46,748 nt of DNA from Alphaproteobacteria bacterium (GTDB lineage Bacteria > Pseudomonadota > Alphaproteobacteria > RF32 > CAG-239): contig JAEEYV010000028.1 of the NCBI GenBank assembly GCA_016288295.1, positions 1 to 46,748 on the forward strand. The letters run 5' to 3'. Numbering within the stretch: position 1 is the first letter of the stretch; every line of letters starts with the position of its first letter. Both the position numbers and the translations under genes were made by a program. This document shows, piece by piece, positions 16,545 to 24,735 of this stretch. The notes below the pieces were generated by a model that did not search any database, was not told the origin of the DNA, and saw nothing but the letters and a program-made list of their open reading frames with translations.

Positions 16545-19500
16545 ATGCTCGAACAGTTGAAAAAACTCAGATCTGAAACCAAGAGTATTTCATCGGTTGC
16601 CGATGGTGCTGAAGCCTTTGTTTTACAAAAAATTCATCAACTTTCCCCAAATGACATTGTTTTTATTGCTCCTGATGGAACTTCTTTGGTTCAAACGGCA
16701 TCTTTATTGCGCTATATTACTCCTGAAACCGAAATTCTTACTTTTCCGGCCTGGGATACGGTTCCATATGATCGTATATCTCCTAATGTTAATATTGTCG
16801 CTGAAAGAGTTGACGTCCTGGCTCATTTGGCACCCAATCCAACATCCGTCAAACCGCGAATTATTATTACCAGTATTGGTGCGGTAATGCAAAAACTTCC
16901 GCCTAAAAAGGTCTTTCTTAATTCGGTGAAATCTATTCAGGTAGGTTCTCAATTAAGCCTCTCAAATTTTTTACATTATGTCGCGCTCAACGGTTACACA
17001 CGTGTAGAACAGGTTATGGAGCCGTCAGAATATGCTGTTCGTGGCGATATTTTAGATATTTTTCCGGCAGGTAGCGAACAGCCCTTACGTATAGATTTAT
17101 TTGGTGATGAAATTGAAAAAATTCGTACCTTTGATGTCTTAACCCAACGCACCACCGGAGAAAAAAATCATTATACCTTCCAAGCTGCAGGTGAGGTTAT
17201 ATTAGATGAAAACACCATAAAAAATTTTCGTTCTCACTACCGCGAAACATTCGGTGCTACATGTAAAGATGATGAAATATATGAAGCTGTTTCTAATTCT
17301 CAAAAATATATGGGAATGGAAAACTGGCTCCCGTTTTTTTATGAAGACACACTACCGACAATTTTTGATTATATTCCTCAGGCCACAATTATTTTCGGGC
17401 GCAATGTTGAAGCAGCCATGCAAGCCAAAAATGATAGTATTATTGATCATTATCAGGCAAGGCTTGAAAACCTATCATTAAAGACACCGCAAAACGAGGT
17501 TGATACCTACCGTCCTGTACCTCCGGAGCAAATGTTTTTACACCCTGAAGATATTCTATCAAAAGTCAACCTGCAACTCAGCTCACTAAACCTTCCGCAA
17601 AGCATTGAAAATGTCGACATTGCCACAATTCCATGTCGTAATTTTTCATCAGCTAAAAATATTACCCCTTCACAAGTATACACAGAACTTCTTAATTCCT
17701 TAAATGAATATGGTAAGCTGTCCCGCTTTATTTGTTGCTATACTGCCGGATCTCGCGAACGCATTTTTACCCTATTAAACGAAGCTATATCAAATAATAA
17801 CTTAAAACTTAATCTCTCAATAGCTGATAATTGGCACGATGCCTGCCTAAAATCTAAAAACAGCGTTGTTCTAATTGTTATTGGTTTACAACATGGCTTT
17901 CGTAATGATGAATTCTATTTTATATCCGAGCAAGACATCTTTGGTCCCAGACAAAATCATCGCACTTCTCATAAAGTCTCGTCAAAAGACTTTATTGCTG
18001 ATGTTTCATCATTAAACATCGGAGAACTTGTGGTTCATCTTGAACACGGTATCGGGCGTTTTATGGGACTTGAAAATATTTCTGCCGGCGGTGCCGACCA
18101 CGATTGCTTAAAAATAATTTATGCCAATGACGACAAATTATTTGTTCCGGTTGAAAATATTGAAATGGTTTCTCGCTACGGAGCTGATGATGAAAACATT
18201 CAGCTTGACACACTGGGCGGTATGGCCTGGGAAGCCAAAAAATCTAAAGTCAAAAAACGTATTCATGAACTTGCTGAAAAATTAATTGCTATTGCAGCCC
18301 GCCGCCAACTTAAGAAAGCTGAAACTTATATAGCTTCCGATGGTACGTATGATGAGTTTTGCTCCGGTTTTCCTTATAATGAAACAGATGACCAACTCAA
18401 TGCCATTAATGATGTTATGAGTGATTTATCCGCCGGAATACCTATGGATAGATTAATCTGTGGAGACGTTGGATTTGGCAAAACCGAGGTAGCTTTGCGC
18501 GCAGCTTTTACCGTAGCAATGTGCGGTGGGCAGGTTGCCCTTATTGTTCCCACTACCTTATTAGCACGTCAACATTACCTCAATTTCTTGCAACGTATGA
18601 ACGGTTTTCCTCTGCGTGTTGCCATGCTATCACGTTTGACCACAGTTACCGAAGCCCGCAAAATCAAGGCCGGTATGAAAGACGGTTCTGTTGACATTGT
18701 TATCGGCACTCATGCGCTTTTGTCAGATAATATTGAATTCAACAATCTCGGACTTTTGATTATAGATGAAGAACAACACTTTGGGGTTGCTCACAAAGAA
18801 AAACTAAAAGCCTTAAAAGATGATGTGCATGTTTTAACATTAACAGCCACCCCGATACCCCGCACTTTACAACTATCACTCACCGGTGTAAAGCAACTGA
18901 GTATCATAGCTACTCCTCCGGTTGATCGATTAGCAGCACGCACCTTTGTTATGCCTTTTGACCGTGTAATGATTAAAGAGGCTATTTATCGTGAGAAGTT
19001 CCGTGGCGGACAGACTTTTGTGGTTTGTCCTCGTGTTTCCGACATTTCCGAAGTACAAAAAATCTTAAAAGAAATTGCACCAGATATTGAAATTTTGGTT
19101 GCTCACGGACAAATGCCGGTCAAGCAGCTTGAAGACGTAATGAACTCTTTTGTCGATAAAAAAGGTGATATTCTGCTTTCTACCACAATTATAGAATCAG
19201 GAATTGATATGCCTTCAGTTAATACCATGATTGTTTATCGTGCCGATATGTTCGGTCTGGCTCAATTATACCAGCTTCGCGGACGTATCGGACGCTCAAA
19301 AGTTCGCGGTTACTGCTATTTTACGGTTCCTCAGCATAAAAACTTGAAACCTATTGCTGAGCGTCGCCTCAGTATTCTACAAGCTTTAGACAGTTTGGGA
19401 GCAGGGTTCTCACTCGCCAGTCACGACATGGATATTCGCGGCTCCGGCAATGTTTTGGGTGAAGAACAATCTGGTCATATCAAAGATGTCGGTATAGCAC

Positions 19501-20018
19501 TTTATCACCATATGCTTGAAGAAGAAATAATTCGCATTAAAAACGGTGAAAAACTTGAGGAAAAAACCGACACAGATTGGAGTCCTCAAATTATTACCGG
19601 TGTCCCTATTATGATTTCAGAAAATTACGTTCACGATTTAGGAGTACGTTTAGGCCTATACAAACGTATCGGCTCGCTTGAAAAGCCGGAAGAACTGTTA
19701 GATATGCGTGAAGAATTAGTTGACCGCTTTGGTCCGATTCCGCCGGAAGTTGAAAATTTACTTAAAACAGTCGAGATCAAACAACTTTGTCGTCAAGCCA
19801 ACATTGAACGTATTGACGCCGGTGCCAAGGGATTTGTTATCGGCTTTCATAATAATAATTTCAAATCTGCTGACAAACTGGTTGAACTAATTGCTCATTC
19901 CGGTGGTAACATTAAGGTTCGTCCTGATCAAAAAATATTTATTGCCCGCAATCTTGATAACTACGCCCAACGTCTGGAAAACATCCGTAATTTTGTAAAC
20001 CAATTAAACAAACTATAA
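16545..20018 (+). CDS. mfd: Transcription-repair coupling factor Mfd
   Basis: A 1157-residue protein of full family length. It removes stalled RNA polymerase and recruits UvrA. The N-terminal UvrB-like part holds FPAWDTVPYDRISPN and YAVRGDILDIFPAG. The RNA polymerase-interacting domain begins near LNIGELVVHLEHGIGRFMGL. The translocase has Walker A GDVGFGKT at 640-647, Walker B DEEQ at 741-744, LTATPIPRTLQLSLTG, STTIIESGIDMPS and QLRGRIGRSKVRGYCYF. The C-terminal TRCF domain follows (LYKRIGSLEKPEELLDMREE). The region at about residues 320-480 is divergent. Confidence 0.97.
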   Translation: MLEQLKKLRSETKSISSVADGAEAFVLQKIHQLSPNDIVFIAPDGTSLVQTASLLRYITPETEILTFPAWDTVPYDRISPNVNIVAERVDVLAHLAPNPTSVKPRIIITSIGAVMQKLPPKKVFLNSVKSIQVGSQLSLSNFLHYVALNGYTRVEQVMEPSEYAVRGDILDIFPAGSEQPLRIDLFGDEIEKIRTFDVLTQRTTGEKNHYTFQAAGEVILDENTIKNFRSHYRETFGATCKDDEIYEAVSNSQKYMGMENWLPFFYEDTLPTIFDYIPQATIIFGRNVEAAMQAKNDSIIDHYQARLENLSLKTPQNEVDTYRPVPPEQMFLHPEDILSKVNLQLSSLNLPQSIENVDIATIPCRNFSSAKNITPSQVYTELLNSLNEYGKLSRFICCYTAGSRERIFTLLNEAISNNNLKLNLSIADNWHDACLKSKNSVVLIVIGLQHGFRNDEFYFISEQDIFGPRQNHRTSHKVSSKDFIADVSSLNIGELVVHLEHGIGRFMGLENISAGGADHDCLKIIYANDDKLFVPVENIEMVSRYGADDENIQLDTLGGMAWEAKKSKVKKRIHELAEKLIAIAARRQLKKAETYIASDGTYDEFCSGFPYNETDDQLNAINDVMSDLSAGIPMDRLICGDVGFGKTEVALRAAFTVAMCGGQVALIVPTTLLARQHYLNFLQRMNGFPLRVAMLSRLTTVTEARKIKAGMKDGSVDIVIGTHALLSDNIEFNNLGLLIIDEEQHFGVAHKEKLKALKDDVHVLTLTATPIPRTLQLSLTGVKQLSIIATPPVDRLAARTFVMPFDRVMIKEAIYREKFRGGQTFVVCPRVSDISEVQKILKEIAPDIEILVAHGQMPVKQLEDVMNSFVDKKGDILLSTTIIESGIDMPSVNTMIVYRADMFGLAQLYQLRGRIGRSKVRGYCYFTVPQHKNLKPIAERRLSILQALDSLGAGFSLASHDMDIRGSGNVLGEEQSGHIKDVGIALYHHMLEEEIIRIKNGEKLEEKTDTDWSPQIITGVPIMISENYVHDLGVRLGLYKRIGSLEKPEELLDMREELVDRFGPIPPEVENLLKTVEIKQLCRQANIERIDAGAKGFVIGFHNNNFKSADKLVELIAHSGGNIKVRPDQKIFIARNLDNYAQRLENIRNFVNQLNKL

Positions 20019-20046
20019 AAGAAGGCGGAAAACTCCGCCTTCTTTA
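20019..20046. terminator. Bidirectional terminator between mfd and the DUF192 gene
   Basis: Perfect 9-bp stem GAAGGCGGA (20021-20029) with TCCGCCTTC (20034-20042), AAAC loop, T-run on plus and TTTTAT on minus. Confidence 0.9.
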
Positions 20047-20052
20047 TTAAAT

Positions 20053-20544
20053 TTAATCAAGCGATGCACTGCTATCAGGTTGGAATGGATTTTTTTGCTT
20101 AAACCAGGAATGTTTAATATGATCCCCCAAAGTTATACCATACTTCTTAACATCTCCGGCATTAACTTCCAAAACAGCAAATGCTTGATAAGGAGGAACA
20201 ATTAATTTTTCTGAATTTGGTTCAGCATTTTCATAAATCCAATATACATCACCATCTTTATCAATAAAAATCATATCAAGCGGAATCTTTGTATCTTTCA
20301 TCCACATAGCAGTAGGTACTTCAATAGCGCCAAGAGCAAACAACATTCCCGAATTAGCTTTTAGACTATCCCGATTCATCAATCCGGTCTCCATCTCATC
20401 ATGGGTCTGCGCCAATTCAACTTTATATTCAACTTTTACATTATCACCATTGACAATTGCCAAATCATCATACTTAACTTTTTTTGATTTAGAACAAGAC
20501 GTTACAAGTAAAACCACCAATACCAATTTAATGAATTTTTGCAT
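20053..20544 (-). CDS. DUF192 family lipoprotein
   Basis: A 163-residue protein. The start is at ATG 20544, set by a strong GAGGAGG site; the longer frame to 20601 is unnecessary. The lipobox LLVTSC places the lipidated Cys right after a signal helix (FIKLVLVVLLVTSC), so it is a lipoprotein. The DUF192 core is ELAQTHDEMETGLMNRDSL, SGMLFALGAIEVPTAMWMKDTKIPLDMIFID and an AFAVLEVNAGDVKKYGI end. The family's role is not established. Single minus-strand gene between two plus-strand transcripts. Confidence 0.9.
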   Translation of the reverse strand: MQKFIKLVLVVLLVTSCSKSKKVKYDDLAIVNGDNVKVEYKVELAQTHDEMETGLMNRDSLKANSGMLFALGAIEVPTAMWMKDTKIPLDMIFIDKDGDVYWIYENAEPNSEKLIVPPYQAFAVLEVNAGDVKKYGITLGDHIKHSWFKQKNPFQPDSSASLD

Positions 20545-20638
20545 TTTTACCTCCTCAATCACAGCTACGCTGATAATATAATAATATTTTAAGAAATACA
20601 ATATTTTTTAATTTTTTTTCAACTTTATGATTTTATTC

Positions 20639-20667
20639 TTGTCAAGGTCTTATATTTAAGCTATGAC
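20639..20667 (+). promoter_or_regulatory. Sigma-70 promoter of the OmpA-like/recJ operon
   Basis: TTGTCA at 20639-20644, 17-base spacer, TATGAC at 20662-20667; leader of about 28 bases to ATG 20702. Confidence 0.45.
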
Positions 20668-20701
20668 TAAATAAACATCATCTATAAGAGGAATTACTCA
20701 T

Positions 20702-21358
20702 ATGTCGCACACATTAAGATTTATTTCTTTGTTTTCAACGCTGGCTTTAGTTATTGCCTGTGCTTCATCTCAAACTAAAGAACCCGTTACTGTTGAAGAA
20801 GAAGCTCACTATCAACCCATACATCTTACTGCTAATAAGAGCATTGCCTCTGATGTAAAACATGCTAACTACAACGATACAGCAACCGCTACCGACAAAA
20901 AAGCAGAAACACCACTCGTTAACAATAACAAAGAAAGCACTCCCAAAATCAAAAAAACTATTCCGATTGTGCGTGAACGTCCTCAAAATATTGCTCCTAG
21001 CGTAAACTACCAAATTGCTAATATTTTATTTGCCAATGGTAGCTCTGCTATCGATTCATCTTATCGGGGACAAATAGCAAAAATTGCTCGCCTTGCTAAA
21101 CAACACAACGCTCAAATACGTGTTTATGGTTTTTCATCAAGCCGCACTCGCAATACAGATGCTATTACTCACAAAATGATTAACTTTAAAACATCACTGC
21201 GTCGCGCTCAGAGTGTTGCGGCAGCTTTACGGCGAGCCGGTATAAACAAACAAAATATTACTATTGAAGCTCTTTCTGACAGCAGACCGTTATTTAGCGA
21301 AGCCATGCCGGAAGGAGAACGCCTGAACCGTCGTGCTGAAGTTTATATTGCATACTAA
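20702..21358 (+). CDS. OmpA-family lipoprotein
   Basis: A 218-residue protein. Signal helix ending LALVIACASS gives a lipobox with Cys at residue 20. A Thr/Lys/Ala-rich linker spans about residues 22-95. The C-terminal OmpA-like peptidoglycan-binding domain has ILFANGSSAIDSSYRGQIAKIA, IRVYGFSSSRT, RRAQSVAAALRRAGI and a final ERLNRRAEVYIAY, which carries the conserved NRR arginines. The usual GH(A/T)D after the second strand reads GFSSSR here, a divergent version. It probably anchors the envelope to peptidoglycan. The recJ ribosome-binding site overlaps its stop region, so the two are one operon. Confidence 0.85.
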   Translation: MSHTLRFISLFSTLALVIACASSQTKEPVTVEEEAHYQPIHLTANKSIASDVKHANYNDTATATDKKAETPLVNNNKESTPKIKKTIPIVRERPQNIAPSVNYQIANILFANGSSAIDSSYRGQIAKIARLAKQHNAQIRVYGFSSSRTRNTDAITHKMINFKTSLRRAQSVAAALRRAGINKQNITIEALSDSRPLFSEAMPEGERLNRRAEVYIAY

Positions 21359-21369
21359 AGGAACGATCT

Positions 21370-23136
21370 GTGGAAATTGATTTTGCCTCTCATAAATCAC
21401 TAAACGGAAACATATGGAAATTTCTCGCTCCAGATGACCGTACAGTTGAAATGGCAGCGCAAAAATATAACATTCCCTTTTTGATTGCTAAAATATTAGC
21501 CGGTAGAAACATATATGGCGACGATATACCAGATTTTCTTAATCCGAAACTTCAAAATTTGATGCCTGATCCGTATGTCTTAAAAGATATGGAAAAAGCC
21601 GCTGTTCGCATCGCTGAGGCTATTATAAACTCACAAAAAATCGCCATAATCGGTGATTACGATGTAGATGGAGCAACTTCATCTTCTGTATTACGTTTGT
21701 TTCTAGAAAGTCTGGGACTTCAACCTTTAATCCATATTCCTGAACGCGATGAAGGATACGGCCCGAGTATCAAAGCTATAGATGACTTTATTGCTTGTGG
21801 AGCAGAATTATTAATAACCGTAGATTGCGGTACAACAGCCTTTGATGTATTAGACTATGCCACTCAGCACAATCTTCCGACAATAATCCTTGATCACCAC
21901 CAAGCAGAAGAAAAACTACCGAATGTATATGCCGTTGTCAATCCCAAACGCCTTGATGAGGAAAACGACTATCCTTACTTGAAATATATGGCGGCAGTCG
22001 GCGTTGCCTTTATGACTATCGTTGCCGTCAATCGCCATCTACGCGACCAAGGATTTTATAAAGATCACAATGAACCTGATTTAAAACAGTGGCTTGATTT
22101 GGTAGCTCTCGGCACTGTCTGTGATGTCGTTCCGTTACTCGGATTAAATCGTGCTTTTGTGCGTCAAGGTTTGACAGTTATGGCGCATCGTCAAAATGCT
22201 GGAATAAAAGCATTAATTGATAAATCTTCAATCAATGAAGCACCGACCAGTTATCATTTGGGGTATATTCTCGGTCCCCGTATCAATGCCGGCGGACGTG
22301 TCGGTGATTCCTCACTTGGCAACAAGCTTTTATGTTGTAAAAATGATTTTGAAGCTGCATCAATAGCAGAAAAACTTGATGGATTTAATACTCAACGCAA
22401 AGAAATAGAGGCTTATGTCCTTTTACAGGCCATGGAAATTTTAGAAGGCACTCCTCAAAAATACCCGATGGCTTTTGTTTATGGTAACGACTGGCATCAG
22501 GGCGTAATTGGTATTGTCGCCGGAAAACTGCGTGAACGATACAATCTTCCGTCTTTTGTAATGTCAATAGAACCGGATGAAATCAAAGGTTCGGCCCGTT
22601 CTGTCCCCGGATTAGATGTCGGTGCATTAATTATGAAAGCCAAAGAGCAGGGGATTTTAACCAAAGGTGGCGGTCACATTATGGCAGCAGGTTTTTCTTT
22701 AGAAGAAAATCGTATTGAAGATTTTCGCAAATTTGCTGGAGAATATATTGAACAAACTATGCAAAACAAGACATTGACTCCTATTCTTGAAATTGATGGT
22801 AGTATTGATATATCAGCTGTTGCTCCTGAATTTATTGATAAACTTGAAAGTCTTGCCCCTTATGGCTCCGGCAATCCGGAACCGCGTCTAATGTTAACAA
22901 ATGCACTTATAACCAAGGCCACTATTGTCGGCTCTGGTCATGTGCGTTGTTTTTTAACTTCGCTCAACGGAGGAAGCCTAAAGGCGATGGCCTTTCGTTG
23001 TGCCGATAATGAAATGGGAAAAGCACTTTTGAACGGATCAGGACAAAGTTTTAACTTGGTTGGCAGTTTGCGCCGCGATAACTGGCAAGGACACAATCAG
23101 GCACAATTTATAATTGATGATGCAATGAGGGCATAA
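21370..23136 (+). CDS. recJ: Single-stranded-DNA-specific exonuclease RecJ
   Basis: A 588-residue protein of normal length. It degrades single-stranded DNA 5' to 3' in recombination and mismatch repair. The DHH-family motifs are DYDVD at 96-100 (motif I), VDCGT (II), DHH at 175-177 (III) and DLVALGTVCDVVPL (IV). The C-terminal DHHA1 part has GPRINAGGRVGDSSLG, WHQGVIGIVAGKL, ARSVPGLDVG and TKGGGHIMAAGFSL; an OB-like end carries GSGNPEPRLM. The start is GTG at 21370 with AAGGA seven bases upstream. DUF502 follows after one base. Confidence 0.96.
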   Translation: MEIDFASHKSLNGNIWKFLAPDDRTVEMAAQKYNIPFLIAKILAGRNIYGDDIPDFLNPKLQNLMPDPYVLKDMEKAAVRIAEAIINSQKIAIIGDYDVDGATSSSVLRLFLESLGLQPLIHIPERDEGYGPSIKAIDDFIACGAELLITVDCGTTAFDVLDYATQHNLPTIILDHHQAEEKLPNVYAVVNPKRLDEENDYPYLKYMAAVGVAFMTIVAVNRHLRDQGFYKDHNEPDLKQWLDLVALGTVCDVVPLLGLNRAFVRQGLTVMAHRQNAGIKALIDKSSINEAPTSYHLGYILGPRINAGGRVGDSSLGNKLLCCKNDFEAASIAEKLDGFNTQRKEIEAYVLLQAMEILEGTPQKYPMAFVYGNDWHQGVIGIVAGKLRERYNLPSFVMSIEPDEIKGSARSVPGLDVGALIMKAKEQGILTKGGGHIMAAGFSLEENRIEDFRKFAGEYIEQTMQNKTLTPILEIDGSIDISAVAPEFIDKLESLAPYGSGNPEPRLMLTNALITKATIVGSGHVRCFLTSLNGGSLKAMAFRCADNEMGKALLNGSGQSFNLVGSLRRDNWQGHNQAQFIIDDAMRA

Positions 23137-23137
23137 T

Positions 23138-23863
23138 ATGGTAAAAAAACACTCTAAAAATGTACACAAAAGAGCAGGACGCATTCAAGAGATTCGTACT
23201 GCCGAAGTCAAAAAACAAAAAGAAAATCGCGCATTTATGAAACTTGGTTCCAAGCTTCGTGCATACTTTTTCACCGGCATATTGGTAACAGCCCCTGTTG
23301 CTATGACGTTTTATGTTGCTTATAAAGTCATTCTTTGGATAGATACAGGTGTTGGCAAACTTTTACCTCCACAATTACGTTCGTACTACGACACATTACC
23401 GTTCACCATCCCGGGACTTGGTATTATCGTCCTGATTCTAACCATGACTTTAGTCGGAATGTTTGCAGCCGGTTTTATCGGCAAATTTTTCATTCGTCTC
23501 GGTGACTGGATTGTAAAAAGAATACCGCTGATTTCAACCGTATATTCATTATTGAAAAAGGTATTTGAAACCTTTCTTTCTGATAAGACAGCAGCTTTTT
23601 CAAAAGTTGTTTTGTTGGAATATCCTCGCAAAGGTATATGGATTTTGGGACTTGTCAGCACCGACACAGAAGGTGAAGTTAAAAACATTCTCAAGCAAGA
23701 AATGGTAAATGTCTTTGTTCCGACTACACCGAACCCGACTTCGGGATTCTTAATTTTCATGCCCAAACAAGATTTAATATATCTTGATATGAGCGTTGAA
23801 GAAGCTCTTAAATTCATAATTTCAGGTGGCATTGTTGCTCCGGATGAAGTACAGAAAAAATAG
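23138..23863 (+). CDS. DUF502 family membrane protein
   Basis: A 241-residue protein. A basic N-terminal extension (about 40 residues, Lys/Arg-rich) precedes two membrane helices: YFFTGILVTAPVAMTFYVAY and PGLGIIVLILTMTLVGMFAAGFIGK. The family core follows: RLGDWIVKRIPLISTVYSLLKKV, SKVVLLEYPRKGIWILGLVS, FVPTTPNPTSGFLIFMP and SVEEALKFIISGGIV. The function of DUF502 is unknown. The ATG is one base after the recJ stop; GAGG lies inside the end of recJ, so translation is coupled. Confidence 0.9.
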   Translation: MVKKHSKNVHKRAGRIQEIRTAEVKKQKENRAFMKLGSKLRAYFFTGILVTAPVAMTFYVAYKVILWIDTGVGKLLPPQLRSYYDTLPFTIPGLGIIVLILTMTLVGMFAAGFIGKFFIRLGDWIVKRIPLISTVYSLLKKVFETFLSDKTAAFSKVVLLEYPRKGIWILGLVSTDTEGEVKNILKQEMVNVFVPTTPNPTSGFLIFMPKQDLIYLDMSVEEALKFIISGGIVAPDEVQKK

Positions 23864-23876
23864 CTACAAAAAACTC

Positions 23877-23905
23877 TTGCATTTTATTTTAATTTATAAT
23901 ACATT
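23877..23905 (+). promoter_or_regulatory. Probable rpsD promoter
   Basis: TTGCAT at 23877-23882, 17 bases, TACATT at 23900-23905. A TATAAT at 23895-23900 overlaps but has no matching -35 at good spacing. Confidence 0.4.
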
Positions 23906-23911
23906 ACACCC

Positions 23912-23967
23912 ACTTCCGGGAAAGAGGGCGATCAAACGCCCCGTTTCTACAATGAAAACTACCGGGA
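23912..23967 (+). promoter_or_regulatory. Structured leader of rpsD
   Basis: GGGCG (23926-23930) pairs with CGCCC (23937-23941). After a 2x2 internal loop, GGAAA (23919-23923) pairs with TTTCT (23944-23948). The flanks are near-copies of ACTWCCGGGA (23912-23921, 23958-23967) whose TTCCGG and CCGGGA can pair with each other. No T-run follows, so it is not a terminator. S4 is a known autoregulator in other bacteria; autoregulation here is inference. Confidence 0.4.
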
Positions 23968-23997
23968 CAATAACGTAAATAAAATAAAGGAAATTCG

Positions 23998-24612
23998 ATG
24001 AAAAGTATTGTTACAGCAAAGAAAAAGACTAACCGCAGTCTTAATGCTAATTTGTGGGGAGACCCCAAAAGCCCATTACTCAAGCGTGAGTATGGTCCTG
24101 GACAACATGGCGCCAGAAAGAAAAAATTAACTGACTACGGTGCACAATTACAAGCAAAACAAAGATTAAAAACATATTATGGTAACGTTTCTGAAAAACA
24201 GTTTGCCAAATACTATGCCGAAGCTATTCGTCGTCGTGGTGACGCCGCTGAAAACTTAATCGGTATTTTGGAATCTCGTTTGGATAACTTGGTATACAAA
24301 GCCAAATTTGTTCCAACTGTTTTTGCTTCTCGTCAATTTATTAACCACGGACATATTTTGGTTAACGGCAAAAGAGTAAACATTCCTTCTTACATGGTTA
24401 AAGTTGGTGATGTTATTTCTGTTAAAGAAAGCGCCAAACAAATGGCTATGGTTATTGCCGCTTTGGAATCTAACCTCCATGAAGCTCCTGCATATTTGGA
24501 AGTAGATACCAAAAAGATGGAAGCCAAATACACATTCGTTCCTAAATTTGAAGATGTACCTTATGCATCTGTTATGGAACCGAACATGGTTATCGAGTTT
24601 TATTCAAGATAA
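23998..24612 (+). CDS. rpsD: 30S ribosomal protein S4
   Basis: A 204-residue protein of normal length. It binds 16S rRNA early in 30S assembly. Signature: [17 protein letters not shown] near the N-terminus, [16 protein letters not shown], then the S4 RNA-binding domain [39 protein letters not shown]. The N-terminal zinc cysteines of some S4 proteins are absent. AAAGGA precedes the ATG by a normal distance. Monocistronic, with leader structure and terminator. Confidence 0.98.
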   Translation: MKSIVTAKKKTNRSLNANLWGDPKSPLLKREYGPGQHGARKKKLTDYGAQLQAKQRLKTYYGNVSEKQFAKYYAEAIRRRGDAAENLIGILESRLDNLVYKAKFVPTVFASRQFINHGHILVNGKRVNIPSYMVKVGDVISVKESAKQMAMVIAALESNLHEAPAYLEVDTKKMEAKYTFVPKFEDVPYASVMEPNMVIEFYSR

Positions 24613-24635
24613 TCAGCATTTTAATGCATAATACA

Positions 24636-24675
24636 AAACCCTCAAGATTATGTGCAATCTTGAGGGTTTTTGCTT
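24636..24675 (+). terminator. Intrinsic terminator of rpsD
   Basis: 14-bp perfect stem (24636-24649 with 24656-24669), loop ATGTGC, then a T-run. Confidence 0.93.
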
Positions 24676-24735
24676 TAAAAAATTATTGCTTTATTATATT
24701 ATGCCCATGCTGAGATTAATTATAGAGGTAAACAA

